Part shown: piece by piece, positions 25,335 to 37,776 of the stretch
How the letters are laid out: each line of letters starts with the position of its first letter
Position numbering within the stretch: position 1 is the first letter of the stretch
Source: Caulobacter sp. RHG1
GTDB taxonomy: Bacteria; Pseudomonadota; Alphaproteobacteria; Caulobacterales; Caulobacteraceae
Direction: 5' to 3'
Assembly: GCF_013181195.1 (NCBI RefSeq)
Contig: NZ_SMZP01000002.1
Location: 248,001-312,000 of the forward strand
DNA: 64,000 nt
Translations under genes and position numbers: made by a program
The notes under the pieces: model-generated
Seen by the model: the letters and a program-made list of their open reading frames with translations, nothing else
The model's database searches: none
Told to the model about the DNA's origin: nothing

Positions 25335-27680
25335 ATGACCGTCACCGTCGCCACTCTCGGGTTTCCCCGCATAGGCCCCAAGCGGGAATTGAAGACCGCG
25401 CTGGAGCGCTATTGGTCGGGTAAGACCGACCAGCAAGCTCTGCTCGACGTCGCCGCAGATCTGCGGGCCCGGACCTGGGCGCTCCAGGCCGCTTTGGGCG
25501 CCGACCATGTCCCGTCCAACGACTTCTCGCTCTACGATCAGGTGCTGGACACCAGCGTGCTGGTCGGCGCGATCCCGGCGCTGTACGGCCGCACCAGCGG
25601 CCCGGTCGCACTGGACACCTACTTCGCCATGGCCCGCGGCAGCCAGGGCGCGACGAGCGAGGATGCGACCTGCGGGCCGGGCTGCGGCCACGCTCATTCT
25701 CTGGAGACCGGCGTACCGGCTCAGGAAATGACCAAGTGGTTCGACACCAACTATCACTACCTGGCTCCGGAAGTGACGCGCGACCAGACCTTCGCCCTGT
25801 CTTCCACCAAGCCGATCGACGAGTTCCTGGAAGCCAAGGCGCAGGGCGTCCACACCCGTCCTGTCCTGCTGGGACCGGTGACCTTCCTGAAGTTGGCCAA
25901 GACCAAGGCGGAAGGCTTCTCGCCGCTGTCGCTGCTGTCGGCCCTGCTGCCGGTCTATGTCGAGGTGCTGAAGACCCTGGCGTCGGTCGGCGCCGACTGG
26001 GTGCAGATCGACGAACCTTGCCTGGCTCTGGACCTGACTGACTTCGAGCGCGGCGAGTTGCGCCGGGCCTATGGCGCCCTCACCCACGCCGCTCCCGGCC
26101 TGCGCCTGATGCTGGCCAGCTATTTCGGCGGCTATGGCGACAACCTCTCCACGGCCGTGAACCTGCCTGTCGCCGGCCTTCACCTGGACCTGGTGCGCGC
26201 GCCCGAGGAACTGGCCACGGCCCTTGCCGCCAGCCCGGAAAGTCTGGTGTTGTCCCTTGGCGTCATCGACGGTCGCAACATCTGGCGCGCCGATCTGCCG
26301 GCGCTGCTGGACCGCCTGGACTCGGTCGTCGCCCAGCGGGCTCCCGACCGGATCATCCTGGCCCCGTCATGCTCGCTGCTGCACAGCCCGATCGATCTGG
26401 CGCTGGAAACCGCGATCGATCCGGAAGTTCGCCAGTGGCTGGCCTTCGCCGTGCAGAAGATCGAGGAGCTGGCCATCCTGGCCAAGGCGCTGAACCAGGG
26501 ACGCTCCGCCGTCGCCGCTGAGCTCGAGGCCAGCCGCGCCGCCGCCCAGGCCCGGCGCACGTCGCCGAAGATCCATGACCCGGCGGTCGCCGCTCGTCTG
26601 GCGTCCGTCGAGGCCCGCATGGCTCAACGCAACGCCCACTTCGGCCGCCGCCGCGCCCTGCAGATCGCTCGGCTGGACCTGCCCGCCTTTCCGACCACGA
26701 CAATCGGATCGTTCCCGCAGACCGAAGACGTGCGGAAGGCTCGCTCGGCCCACGGCAAGGGCCAACTGACCGACGCCGCCTACGAGACCTTCCTGCAGGC
26801 GGAGACTGAACGCGCCATCCGCTGGCAGGAGGAGGTCGGACTGGACGTGCTGGTCCACGGCGAATTCGAACGCAACGACATGGTCCAGTATTTCGGAGAG
26901 CAGCTGTCGGGCTTCGCCTTCACCAAATACGCCTGGGTGCAGTCCTACGGCTCGCGCTGCGTGCGCCCGCCGATCCTGTTCGGCGACGTCTCGCGGCCCA
27001 AGGCCATGACCGTCGAATGGTGGACCTATGCGCAGAAGCTGACCGAAAAACCGGTCAAGGGCATGCTGACCGGGCCAGTGACGATCCTCAACTGGTCGTT
27101 CGTCCGCGACGACATCCCGCGCTCGCAGTCGTGCCGTCAGATCGCCCTGGCCATCCGCGACGAGGTCGTCGACCTGGAAGCGGCCGGCGCCAAGATCATC
27201 CAGATCGATGAAGCGGCGCTTCGCGAAGGCCTCCCGCTGCGCCGCAAGGATTGGCAGACCTATCTCGACTGGGCCGTGGAGAGCTTCCGCCTGACCGCCT
27301 CGGGCGTGTCCGACGCCACTCAGATCCACACCCACATGTGCTACTCGGAGTTCAACGACATCATCGCCGCCATCGGGGCGATGGACGCCGACGTGATCTC
27401 GATCGAGACGGCGCGCTCGAAGATGGAGCTGTTGGACGCCTTCGTCAGCTACGACTATCCGGCCGAGATCGGTCCTGGGGTCTATGACATCCACTCACCG
27501 CGCGTGCCGTCGGTGCAGGAGATGTCGGAACTGCTGACCGCCGCACAACAGCGCCTGTCGGCCGGCCAACTGTGGGTCAATCCCGACTGCGGCCTGAAGA
27601 CCCGCAAATGGCCCGAAACCAAGGCCGCCCTCGTCAACATGGTCGCCGCCGCCCGCCAGGCGCGCAGCGTCCAGGCCTGA
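25335..27680 (+). CDS. metE: Cobalamin-independent methionine synthase
   Basis: 781 residues. MetE transfers a methyl group from 5-methyltetrahydropteroyltri-glutamate to homocysteine. The N-terminal barrel opens TLGFPRIGPKRELK and the C-terminal barrel has TTTIGSFPQT. The zinc ligands are present as H667, C669 (THMCYSEF), E691 (ISIETARS) and C752 (NPDCGLKTR), each exactly 26 residues beyond the Escherichia coli positions 641, 643, 665 and 726. The offset comes mostly from an insertion near residues 103-128 that contains CGPGCGHAH (113-121), absent from the E. coli protein. It stands alone under a B12 riboswitch, so expression should fall when cobalamin is available. Confidence 0.97.
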   Translation: MTVTVATLGFPRIGPKRELKTALERYWSGKTDQQALLDVAADLRARTWALQAALGADHVPSNDFSLYDQVLDTSVLVGAIPALYGRTSGPVALDTYFAMARGSQGATSEDATCGPGCGHAHSLETGVPAQEMTKWFDTNYHYLAPEVTRDQTFALSSTKPIDEFLEAKAQGVHTRPVLLGPVTFLKLAKTKAEGFSPLSLLSALLPVYVEVLKTLASVGADWVQIDEPCLALDLTDFERGELRRAYGALTHAAPGLRLMLASYFGGYGDNLSTAVNLPVAGLHLDLVRAPEELATALAASPESLVLSLGVIDGRNIWRADLPALLDRLDSVVAQRAPDRIILAPSCSLLHSPIDLALETAIDPEVRQWLAFAVQKIEELAILAKALNQGRSAVAAELEASRAAAQARRTSPKIHDPAVAARLASVEARMAQRNAHFGRRRALQIARLDLPAFPTTTIGSFPQTEDVRKARSAHGKGQLTDAAYETFLQAETERAIRWQEEVGLDVLVHGEFERNDMVQYFGEQLSGFAFTKYAWVQSYGSRCVRPPILFGDVSRPKAMTVEWWTYAQKLTEKPVKGMLTGPVTILNWSFVRDDIPRSQSCRQIALAIRDEVVDLEAAGAKIIQIDEAALREGLPLRRKDWQTYLDWAVESFRLTASGVSDATQIHTHMCYSEFNDIIAAIGAMDADVISIETARSKMELLDAFVSYDYPAEIGPGVYDIHSPRVPSVQEMSELLTAAQQRLSAGQLWVNPDCGLKTRKWPETKAALVNMVAAARQARSVQA

Positions 27681-27689
27681 CGAAAAGAC

Positions 27690-27719
27690 CGGCGCCGCGG
27701 GTGGAAACTCGCGGCGCCG
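27690..27719 (+). terminator. Hairpin after metE
   Basis: A perfect 10-bp stem (CGGCGCCGCG / CGCGGCGCCG) with a 10-nt loop begins 10 bp after the metE stop. No T tract follows, so termination strength is uncertain. Confidence 0.65.
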
Positions 27720-27806
27720 TACGCTGTCCATTCGAGGCCTTCGGGACCGCATCGTCGACGCCTCGCGGATCTCGTCCGGTGTTGCCGGGCCGCGCCGCCC
27801 TGCGTA

Positions 27807-27817
27807 AGAATGATTCT
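27807..27817 (+). promoter_or_regulatory. AGAAT-G-ATTCT palindrome upstream of the metal-efflux operon
   Basis: A perfect 5-1-5 inverted repeat 32 bp before the first gene, followed by a CAGCG/CGCTG stem-loop at 27818-27835 next to the ribosome site GGAG (27838-27841). It is a candidate metal-regulator operator; the regulator is unknown. Confidence 0.4.
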
Positions 27818-27848
27818 CAGCGTTCTGGGACGCTGAAGGAGAGCGTTG

Positions 27849-28298
27849 GTGATCGCGCGCATCGACAGACTGCTGGGAAAGGGCATGGCGATATTCGCCG
27901 TCGTGCTCATGACCCTGCTTGTCGTCCAGGCGCCGATCGCGACGGTAGACGGCATTCTCCACACCGCCGGTTACGGCCACGCGGCCAATGCGTTCGCCGG
28001 CGCGCTGGTCGATCTGACCGGCCACGACAAGGATCATCACGACGGCCATGATGGCGAGGATGCGAGCGCCAACGTCCAGGCCGACGACGACGGCGGTCCC
28101 ATGCCCGACACGCCGGCGCCGCACCATCACCACCAGTCCGACCATGCGTCCGTCTACGGACTAGCCGGAGCGCCCAGCCTCCCCATGGCTTGGGCGACCT
28201 CGCCCCACGTCTTCGGGTTGGAAAACGATCTGCGCCACGGGATCGGCGCGCCCCTGCAGGAACGCCCGCCCAAAACCCTCCTCGTTCACGTCGCCTGA
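27849..28298 (+). CDS. Histidine-rich small protein heading the metal-efflux operon (CzcI-like)
   Basis: 149 residues from GTG 27849, chosen because GGAG lies 7 bases upstream; TTG 27846 is possible. One hydrophobic segment (about 13-31, MAIFAVVLMTLLVVQAPIA) acts as anchor or signal. The rest is periplasmic and has two histidine/acid clusters, about 59-70 (HDKDHHDGHDGE) and 91-99 (PHHHHQSDH), suited to binding zinc, cadmium, cobalt or nickel. It lies 45 bp upstream of czcC. Small His-rich proteins head several czc operons and are thought to buffer or sense metal in the periplasm; I cannot assign it to a named family. Confidence 0.75.
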   Translation: MIARIDRLLGKGMAIFAVVLMTLLVVQAPIATVDGILHTAGYGHAANAFAGALVDLTGHDKDHHDGHDGEDASANVQADDDGGPMPDTPAPHHHHQSDHASVYGLAGAPSLPMAWATSPHVFGLENDLRHGIGAPLQERPPKTLLVHVA

Positions 28299-28343
28299 TC
28301 CGCGCGGCCCCGCGCCGCGTCCCGCACGTTCGAGGACCTTTTC

Positions 28344-29609
28344 ATGTCTGCCTCTCACCAAGACCGCCCCCTGCGGTCCTGGCTGCTCGCCACGGCGCTT
28401 GCCCTGGCGGCTTCCAACTCCGCCTCGGCGGAGCCCCTGACCCTGTCCGACGCGCTGAGCCGCGCGGCCAAGGCCGACCCCGCGCGCCCCGCCCTGCAGT
28501 CGCGCCTGAACGCCGCCGAAGCGGGCGTTCGACAAGCCAATGTCCGTCCCAATCCCGTCATCGGCCTTGATGTCGAGGACACCGGCGGCACGGGCTCGTA
28601 TTCCCTGCTCGATCGCACCCAAGCGACAATCTTCTACCAGCAGAGCCATGAGCGCGGCGGCAAGCGCGCCGCCCGCACCGCCCTCGCGCGCAGCGACATC
28701 GCCCAGGTTCGCCTGCGCGACGACGTCCGGGTCCTCGACCTCTTCCACGAAGTGGAAACGGCCTGGATCGAGGCCGCCGCCGCTGAAGCCGAAGCCCGCC
28801 TTGCCGCCGACCGCCTGGCCCTGGCCAAGCGCGCTCAGGCGGAGGTGTCTCGCCGGGTGAAGGTCGCGCGGGACCCGCTGTTCGCCGGCGCCCGCGCCGA
28901 CGCCCAGGTCACGGAGGCAGAGATCACCCTGTCTCAGGCCCAGACCCGAACAGCCAATGCGGCGCGCGCCCTGACCGCATTCTGGGGTGGCGGCGACGCC
29001 GAGATTGATCCTGTCAGCCTGGAAGACCTCTCCGCCGCCGACCGGGCGGCAGGACCGGCCTCGCCGGTCGACCTGGCGCTGTGGGAGGCGCATCGCGTCG
29101 CCGCGATCGCGAAGGTCAGGGTCGAGGAGAGCAAGGCCGTCCAGGACCCCACCTGGCGCGCCGGCCTGCGCTGGCTGAACGACAGCGGCGATGTCGCCGC
29201 CATCGTCGGCGGCTCGATCCCGCTGGGACGCTACGACACCAACCGAGGCGCGATCGAGCAGGCCCGCGCGACCCAAACGGCGGCGGACCTCGACTTGGTC
29301 AGCGCCCAGGCGGTGCTCGAGCGAAAGATCGCCGCGACCCAGGCCCTGCTGGCCCAGAAGGCCAGCGAGGCGCGACGGATCGAGGCCGAGATCGTGCCGG
29401 CCAACGCCCGGACGGTCGATCTCGTCCGTGAGGGCTTCAACCGCGGCGGCTTCAGGTATCTCGACGTCCTCGAGGCCCAGAAAGCGCTGATCGAGGCGCG
29501 CGCCCGCCGCCTCGCCATCCTCAAGTCCTTCCAGCTCGACCGCGCCCAACTCGACCGCCTGACCGGTGCGCACATGAGCCTGATGCCTGCCTCGGAGTCC
29601 GCCCGATGA
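28344..29609 (+). CDS. czcC: CzcC-type outer-membrane channel of heavy-metal RND pump
   Basis: 421 residues with a signal peptide ending ASA (about residue 28) and no lipobox. Outer-membrane-efflux repeats are visible: LTLSDALSRAAKADPARPALQSR (start), NPVIGLDVEDTGGTG and QATIFYQQSHERGGKRAART, the CzcC hallmark. A long helical pair follows (about 100-200) and again near 290-390 (EGFNRGGFRYLDVLEAQKALIEAR). It forms the exit duct for metal cations. GAGGA precedes the ATG. The stop overlaps the czcB start by 4 bp. Homologues in Caulobacter have been called czrC or nczC; which one this is cannot be decided here. Confidence 0.9.
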   Translation: MSASHQDRPLRSWLLATALALAASNSASAEPLTLSDALSRAAKADPARPALQSRLNAAEAGVRQANVRPNPVIGLDVEDTGGTGSYSLLDRTQATIFYQQSHERGGKRAARTALARSDIAQVRLRDDVRVLDLFHEVETAWIEAAAAEAEARLAADRLALAKRAQAEVSRRVKVARDPLFAGARADAQVTEAEITLSQAQTRTANAARALTAFWGGGDAEIDPVSLEDLSAADRAAGPASPVDLALWEAHRVAAIAKVRVEESKAVQDPTWRAGLRWLNDSGDVAAIVGGSIPLGRYDTNRGAIEQARATQTAADLDLVSAQAVLERKIAATQALLAQKASEARRIEAEIVPANARTVDLVREGFNRGGFRYLDVLEAQKALIEARARRLAILKSFQLDRAQLDRLTGAHMSLMPASESAR

Positions 29610-30862
29610 TCCGCCTTTCGCGCCCCGGCGCATCCCTGGTCCTGGCCCTGGCCGGAACGCTCACCCTCGCCGCCTGCAGCGAGGGGCCCAAGTCCGCCAA
29701 GACCGAAGCCCACGCCTCTGACGCGGGCGACTACGAACGCGGCCCCCATCGCGGCCGCATGCTGCGCGACGGCGACTTCGCCCTGGAGGTCACGATCTTC
29801 GAGGACGGCGTCGAGCCGGAGTTCCACGTCTACGCCTACAGAAAGGATAAGCCGCTGGCGCCGAAGGATGTGCAGCTGAACATCACGCTCTCGCGGCTCG
29901 ACGGCGAAACCAACCGCTTCGTCTTCACGCCGCAGGAGGACTACCTGCGCGGCCAGGGCGTGGTCACCGAGCCGCACTCGTTCGACGTCGCGGTCACCGC
30001 AACGCAAGCCGGCAAGTCCAGCGCCTGGCGCTACCCGTCCTACGAGGGCCGCACGACGATGTCGGCCCAGGCGGCTCAGGCCGGTGGCGTCAGGACCGAA
30101 ATCGCCGGCGCGACGCCGATTGCCGAACGGGTCGACATGGCCGGCCGCGTGGAGATCACGCCCGAGGGCAAGGGCGAGGTCCGGGCCTGGTATCCGGGCC
30201 GCATCATGAGCCTGAACGGCAAGTTGGGCCAAACCGTCCGCAAGGGCCAGATCCTGGCGCGTGTCGAGTCCAGCGAAAGCCTGCAGACCTATGCGATCCC
30301 GGCGCCGATCAGCGGCGTCATCGTCGAGAAGAACCTCAATGTCGGCGACGTCGCCGGCGAGCGGGCCATCCTGGTCATCGCCGATCCGACCAAACTGCAC
30401 GCTGAGTTCTTCGTCTATCCGCGCGACGCCGAGAAGGTGCGGGTCGGTCAGCCTGTCGAGGTGCGCAGCCTGTCGGGCGACACCAAGCTGCAGGCCGAGG
30501 TCGAAGCGGTGCTGCCGATGGCGGACCTGGCCAGCCAGACTCTGCTGGCCCACGTGCACCTGCCCGGCGGCGCCGACAGCGCTTTCCGGCCCGGCATGGG
30601 AGTCGAGGGCTCGTTCCAGGTCGGGGCGACGAACGCGCCGCTGGCGGTGCGGACCAAGGCCATCCAGCGCTTCCGTGATTTCCAGGTCGTGTTCGTCAAG
30701 GTGAAGGACACCTACGAGGTTCGGATGCTGGAGCTGGGTCGCCAGACGCCTGAATGGACCGAGGTGCTCTCCGGCCTCAAACCCGGCGCCGAGTACGTCA
30801 CCGACGGCGCCTTCCTGATCCGCGCGGACATCGAGAAGTCCGGCGCGAGCCACGATCACTAA
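29606..30862 (+). CDS. czcB: CzcB-type periplasmic adaptor of heavy-metal RND pump
   Basis: 418 residues with a lipoprotein leader (LTLAACSEG, Cys at about residue 24). An extra N-terminal domain typical of CzcB (GPHRGRMLRDGDFALEVTIFEDG, about 46-130) precedes the adaptor core: PGRIMSLNGKLGQTVRKGQILARVES, PISGVIVEKNLNVGDVAGE and a C-terminal barrel. The alpha-hairpin is very short, as in metal-pump adaptors. The protein ends ASHDH, a small His motif. It links CzcC and CzcA and may hand over metal. Its ATG lies within the czcC stop (ATGA) and a strong AAGGAGG for czcA overlaps its own stop. Confidence 0.92.
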   Translation: MIRLSRPGASLVLALAGTLTLAACSEGPKSAKTEAHASDAGDYERGPHRGRMLRDGDFALEVTIFEDGVEPEFHVYAYRKDKPLAPKDVQLNITLSRLDGETNRFVFTPQEDYLRGQGVVTEPHSFDVAVTATQAGKSSAWRYPSYEGRTTMSAQAAQAGGVRTEIAGATPIAERVDMAGRVEITPEGKGEVRAWYPGRIMSLNGKLGQTVRKGQILARVESSESLQTYAIPAPISGVIVEKNLNVGDVAGERAILVIADPTKLHAEFFVYPRDAEKVRVGQPVEVRSLSGDTKLQAEVEAVLPMADLASQTLLAHVHLPGGADSAFRPGMGVEGSFQVGATNAPLAVRTKAIQRFRDFQVVFVKVKDTYEVRMLELGRQTPEWTEVLSGLKPGAEYVTDGAFLIRADIEKSGASHDH

Positions 30863-34006
<3,144 letters not shown>

Positions 34007-34012
34007 GCCGAC

Positions 34013-34043
34013 CGTGCTGCGCCGGCCCGGCCGGCGCAGCACG
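34013..34043 (+). terminator. Strong hairpin ending the czc operon
   Basis: A perfect 14-bp stem (CGTGCTGCGCCGGC / GCCGGCGCAGCACG) with a 3-nt loop, 7 bp after the czcA stop. It is followed by TATA rather than a long T run. It separates the efflux operon from the import operon downstream. Confidence 0.75.
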
Positions 34044-34105
34044 TATAGGCCCGCCCCTTCCACGCTTGACACCCTCACGCCCGATCCTTAATCGCGAACC
34101 GGTAG

Positions 34106-34120
34106 TGATATATTATATCA
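34106..34120. promoter_or_regulatory. Zur-box-like palindrome before the TBDR/ABC operon
   Basis: TGATATATTATATCA is a perfect 7-1-7 palindrome 31-45 bp upstream of the receptor start, in an AT-rich island. It differs from the core of the enterobacterial Zur site (TGTTATA-N-TATAACA) by one base per half. A TTGACA at 34066 may be the -35 element of the promoter. This predicts derepression under zinc shortage. Confidence 0.65.
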
Positions 34121-34150
34121 TAACGATTCTCTTCGCGCCTTGGGGGCCTG

Positions 34151-36355
34151 ATGACGTCCAGAACCTTTTACACCGCCCGCCGGGCGGGCGGCCTTCTTGT
34201 CGCCCTGGGCGCCGCGCCCGCCCTCGCCGCCGCCGTCCTGGCCACGCCGACCGCTGCCGAGGAGTTCGACGATCAAAGCACCCCGCTCAGTTCGGTGACC
34301 GTCGAGGGCGCGCGGACGGGCTACGCGGCCAAGACCGTGGCCATCGGCGGCAAGGAGCCGGTCTCGGTCCTGGAAGTGCCCAACACCATCAGCGTGATCA
34401 CTCAGCAGCGCATCCAGGACCAGAATCTGGTGACCATGGTCGACGCCCTGGCCCAGATCCCCGGCGTGTACGTCACCACCTGGGACGGGCTGATCGGCCA
34501 GATCCGCTCGCGCGGCTATCTGCTCGACGTGTCGTATGACGGCATCCCAGCCTGGAACAGCGGCCAGGCCCAGGAATTCGACCTCGTCGTCTACGACCAG
34601 ATCGAGGTGCTGCGCGGCCCGGCAGGCATTTTCAAAGGCTCGGGTCAGCCTAGCGGCACCGCCAACTTCGTGCGCAAGCGCGCTCCGGCCAAGTTCGCCG
34701 GCTCGGTGGGCGCGTCGCTCGGAACCTGGAACAACTACCGCGTCGAGGCCGATCTCGGCGGGCCGCTGGCCCTGAACGGTCGCCTGCGCGGACGCTTCGC
34801 CGGATCATACCAAGACCGCGGCTTCTATACGGATCGCTCGCACGAGGAGAAGGTCGTCGCCTACGGCGCGCTGGACTTCGACGTCACCGACCGCACCCTG
34901 GCCTCGGCCATGGTCACCTACCAGGACGACCAGGGCGACGCGATGAGCATGGGCCTGGCCAACTACCTGCTGGCCGGAAATCCACGAAACAACCAGTTCC
35001 TGGACGTTCCGCGCTCGACCAACCAGTACCCGGACTGGAACCTCAACCTCTACCGCACGCTCGAGTATTCCGCCGACCTTCGCCACGAGTTGGCCAATGA
35101 CTGGGTGCTGCGCGCCAAGGCCACCTATCGCGACCAGCGCAAGGTCTTCCGCGACGGCTTCCCCACGCCCGGCACGGGCTTCAACCCGGTCACCGGCCGC
35201 TTCAGCAGCTATAATCGCCGCGAGAACGACGGGACCACCGAGCGCACCGGCGTTGATCTCTACGCCTCAGGGCCGCTGGACCTGTTCGGCCGCCGCCACA
35301 CCCTGACGGTGGGCTACAGCTACGAACTCTACGACAACGAATACACCACCATCACCAACCTGCCCTACACGGGCGCGCCGGCCGGATCGGGGATTGCGCT
35401 GGGCGAGGCCGCCGCGATCCCCAGGCCCAACTTCGTCCACAACAACGGCGGCATCACCCGCACCGAGCAGAGCGGCGTCTATGGCCAGGGCCGCTTCCAG
35501 ATCCTGGACGGCCTGACCGTGGTGGCCGGCGCGCGCCTCAGCAACTTCGACTCCAAGTTCCGCAACATCGCCCCCAACCCCAGCCCGACGACCTTCGCCA
35601 GCCAGGGCCATGAGACCGGCGTGCTCACCCCCTATGGCGGCGTCGTCTACTACCTGCGTCCCAACATCACCCTGTACGGCAGCTATTCGGACATCTTCAT
35701 CCCACAGACGGCGCTGAAGTGGACCGAAAGCGGCGGCACGACGCTGGACCCGCGCGAGGGCCGGCAGCTGGAAGCCGGGATCAAGGGCAGCTTCTTCAAC
35801 GAAGGCCTGAACGCCTCTCTGGCCATCTTCCGCACCCGCGACGTCAACCGCACCTTCACCGACATCGCTCACCCGGGCTTCTTCCTGCAGCTGGGCAAGG
35901 TCGAGGTGCGCGGCGCAGACTTCGAAGTGACGGGTCGCCCCGCGCCAGGCGTCGACCTGTCGTTCGGCTATTCGTTCCTGGAGACCGAATATCTGGAGAA
36001 CTCCACCGCCAGCCTGGTGGGCGCAGCCTTCGACAGCTGGGAGCCCAAGCACACGCTCAAGGCCTTCGCCAAGTACACGCCCAGCGCGCCGGGCTGGAAC
36101 CGCGCCTGGATCGCCGCCGGCGTTCTGGCTCAAAGCCGCTTCATCGGGGGCGGCGTCGCAGGCGTCCGCGACCAGGCGCCCTACGCCCTGCTTAGCCTGC
36201 ACGGCGGCTATGCGTTGAACGACAAGGTCTCGGTCTCGGCTTCGCTGAACAACACCTTCGACAAGGTCTATTACGCCCGCGTCGGCGGACCCAACACCTA
36301 CAACACCTACGGCGACCCGCGGAACGTGACCGTGGCGCTGCGGGCGCGGTTCTGA
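34151..36355 (+). CDS. TonB-dependent receptor, probable zinc or metallophore uptake
   Basis: 734 residues with a long signal peptide (about 1-36, ending PTAA). The N-terminal extension SSVTVEGAR holds the TonB box; the plug has SVLEVPNTISVITQQRIQDQN, RSRGY and GPAGIFKGSGQPSGTANFV, characteristic of siderophore-type receptors; the barrel ends VTVALRARF. A Zur-like palindrome precedes it and three ABC genes follow directly (the stop and next ATG share one base, TGATG). I recall that Caulobacter Zur controls TBDRs named znuK/znuL and an ABC system znuGHI; this locus may be equivalent, but that was not checked. Cargo could be zinc bound to a chelator. Confidence 0.88.
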   Translation: MTSRTFYTARRAGGLLVALGAAPALAAAVLATPTAAEEFDDQSTPLSSVTVEGARTGYAAKTVAIGGKEPVSVLEVPNTISVITQQRIQDQNLVTMVDALAQIPGVYVTTWDGLIGQIRSRGYLLDVSYDGIPAWNSGQAQEFDLVVYDQIEVLRGPAGIFKGSGQPSGTANFVRKRAPAKFAGSVGASLGTWNNYRVEADLGGPLALNGRLRGRFAGSYQDRGFYTDRSHEEKVVAYGALDFDVTDRTLASAMVTYQDDQGDAMSMGLANYLLAGNPRNNQFLDVPRSTNQYPDWNLNLYRTLEYSADLRHELANDWVLRAKATYRDQRKVFRDGFPTPGTGFNPVTGRFSSYNRRENDGTTERTGVDLYASGPLDLFGRRHTLTVGYSYELYDNEYTTITNLPYTGAPAGSGIALGEAAAIPRPNFVHNNGGITRTEQSGVYGQGRFQILDGLTVVAGARLSNFDSKFRNIAPNPSPTTFASQGHETGVLTPYGGVVYYLRPNITLYGSYSDIFIPQTALKWTESGGTTLDPREGRQLEAGIKGSFFNEGLNASLAIFRTRDVNRTFTDIAHPGFFLQLGKVEVRGADFEVTGRPAPGVDLSFGYSFLETEYLENSTASLVGAAFDSWEPKHTLKAFAKYTPSAPGWNRAWIAAGVLAQSRFIGGGVAGVRDQAPYALLSLHGGYALNDKVSVSASLNNTFDKVYYARVGGPNTYNTYGDPRNVTVALRARF

Positions 36356-37776
36356 TGAGCGTCCTGGCCGTCTCGGCGCGCCATCAGCTGCGGCTGATGG
36401 CGCGCGACAACCGCCTGCGCTGGCTGGCCCTCGCCGTTCTGCTGCTAGCGTCCGTCAGCCTGGCGACCGGCGCCGCGCGCCTCCACGCGCAGGGTCTGGA
36501 GCGCCAGGCCGCCGCGCGTCAGGACCAGGCGATCTGGGATGCGCTGGGACCAATCAACCCGCACGGTGCGGCCCACGCTGGCCGCACCGTCTATGCGCCG
36601 GTCTCGCCGCTGGCAGCCTTCGATCCCGGCCTGAACGACTATCTGGGCTCGTCGGTGAAGCTGGAGGGGCACTCGCAGAATCCTTCGCGCGACCGCCCCA
36701 TGGAAGGCGGCGCGGCGATCAGTCGGTTCGGCGGCTTCTCGGCTGCTTGGGCGCTGCAGGTCGTCGGGCCGCTGCTGATCGTGCTGGCGGGCTTCACCGC
36801 CTTCTCCGGAGAGCGGGCGCGCGAGCGGCTCAAGCAGGCGCTGGGCGCCGGCGCTTCGGCGCGCGCGCTGGTCCTGGGCCGCTTGGTCGGTCTGGCGACC
36901 GCTTCGCTTCTGCTGCTGGCGGCATTTGCCGGCATTGGCGTCCTGGCGTTGCTGGCCGGGGGCGCGTTCTGGACTGAAGGCTTGGCGCTGCTGGCGATGA
37001 CCGGCGGCTCTGGCCTGTATTTGCTGACCTTCGCCGCCCTGACCATCGGCGTCTCGGCCCTGGTGCCATCGGCGCGCGGCGCTCTGGTGACGCTTCTGGC
37101 CTTCTGGGCGGCGGCGACCTTACTGGTTCCGCGGATCGCGCCGGCTGTCGCCGAGACGCTACATCCGACGCCCAGCGCGCCCGCTTTCGAAGCGGCCGTC
37201 ACTGACGAGGCCAAGAACGGCGCCTCAGGGCACGATCCGGCCGATGAACGCCTCGCCGCTCTCAAGGCCCAGACCCTGAAGACCTACGGCGTGGATACGG
37301 TCGAAGACCTGCCATTCAACTTCGATGGCGTGGCCCTGGAGTTCGGCGAGAAGAACTCCACCGACACCTATAACCGCCACTACGACGCTTTGTTCTCGGC
37401 CTATCGCCGCCAGGACGCCGTGCAGCAGGCCTTCGGCCTGGTGTCGCCGGGCATGGCCGCCGCGCCCTGGTCGCGCGCCTTCGCCGGCACGGACTTCGCC
37501 GCCCATCGCCTGTTCCTGCGTGAGGCCGAGACCTATCGTTACGCGCTGATCCAGGCCCTGAACCGCGACGTCCGGCTGCACAAGCCCAAGACTGCCGATC
37601 CCTACAAGGCCGACGTCTCGGCGATCGCCGCCAGCCTGAAGTTCACGCCGCGTCGACCAACCTTGGCGCAGATCTGGACGGCTCAGTCAGTCAATTTCCT
37701 GATCCTCGCAGCCTGGGCCCTGACGGCGCTCGGCTTTGCCCTCTTCGCCGCCACCCGCCTGGAGCGCGCGCCATGA
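36355..37776 (+). CDS. ABC-2 type permease, DUF3526-like (first of two)
   Basis: 473 residues. A first helix (about 21-38) is followed by a large periplasmic loop (about 40-125), then helices near 130-150, 173-203, 210-235 and 240-265, another soluble region and a last helix near 445-465. This is the ABC2-membrane/DUF3526 pattern seen in Nos- and Gld-like systems. The ATG overlaps the TBDR stop by one base, and the stop overlaps the next permease by 4 bp. With its partner and the ATPase it would form an inner-membrane transporter without a binding protein. ABC-2 systems usually export, so import of a metal would be unusual. Confidence 0.8.
   Translation: MSVLAVSARHQLRLMARDNRLRWLALAVLLLASVSLATGAARLHAQGLERQAAARQDQAIWDALGPINPHGAAHAGRTVYAPVSPLAAFDPGLNDYLGSSVKLEGHSQNPSRDRPMEGGAAISRFGGFSAAWALQVVGPLLIVLAGFTAFSGERARERLKQALGAGASARALVLGRLVGLATASLLLLAAFAGIGVLALLAGGAFWTEGLALLAMTGGSGLYLLTFAALTIGVSALVPSARGALVTLLAFWAAATLLVPRIAPAVAETLHPTPSAPAFEAAVTDEAKNGASGHDPADERLAALKAQTLKTYGVDTVEDLPFNFDGVALEFGEKNSTDTYNRHYDALFSAYRRQDAVQQAFGLVSPGMAAAPWSRAFAGTDFAAHRLFLREAETYRYALIQALNRDVRLHKPKTADPYKADVSAIAASLKFTPRRPTLAQIWTAQSVNFLILAAWALTALGFALFAATRLERAP

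Noticed and set aside
28161..30859. Minus-strand open frames (490 and 542 codons) opposite czcC and czcB
   Set aside because: The plus-strand proteins have leaders and family motifs and use overlapping starts; the antisense frames show only biased composition.
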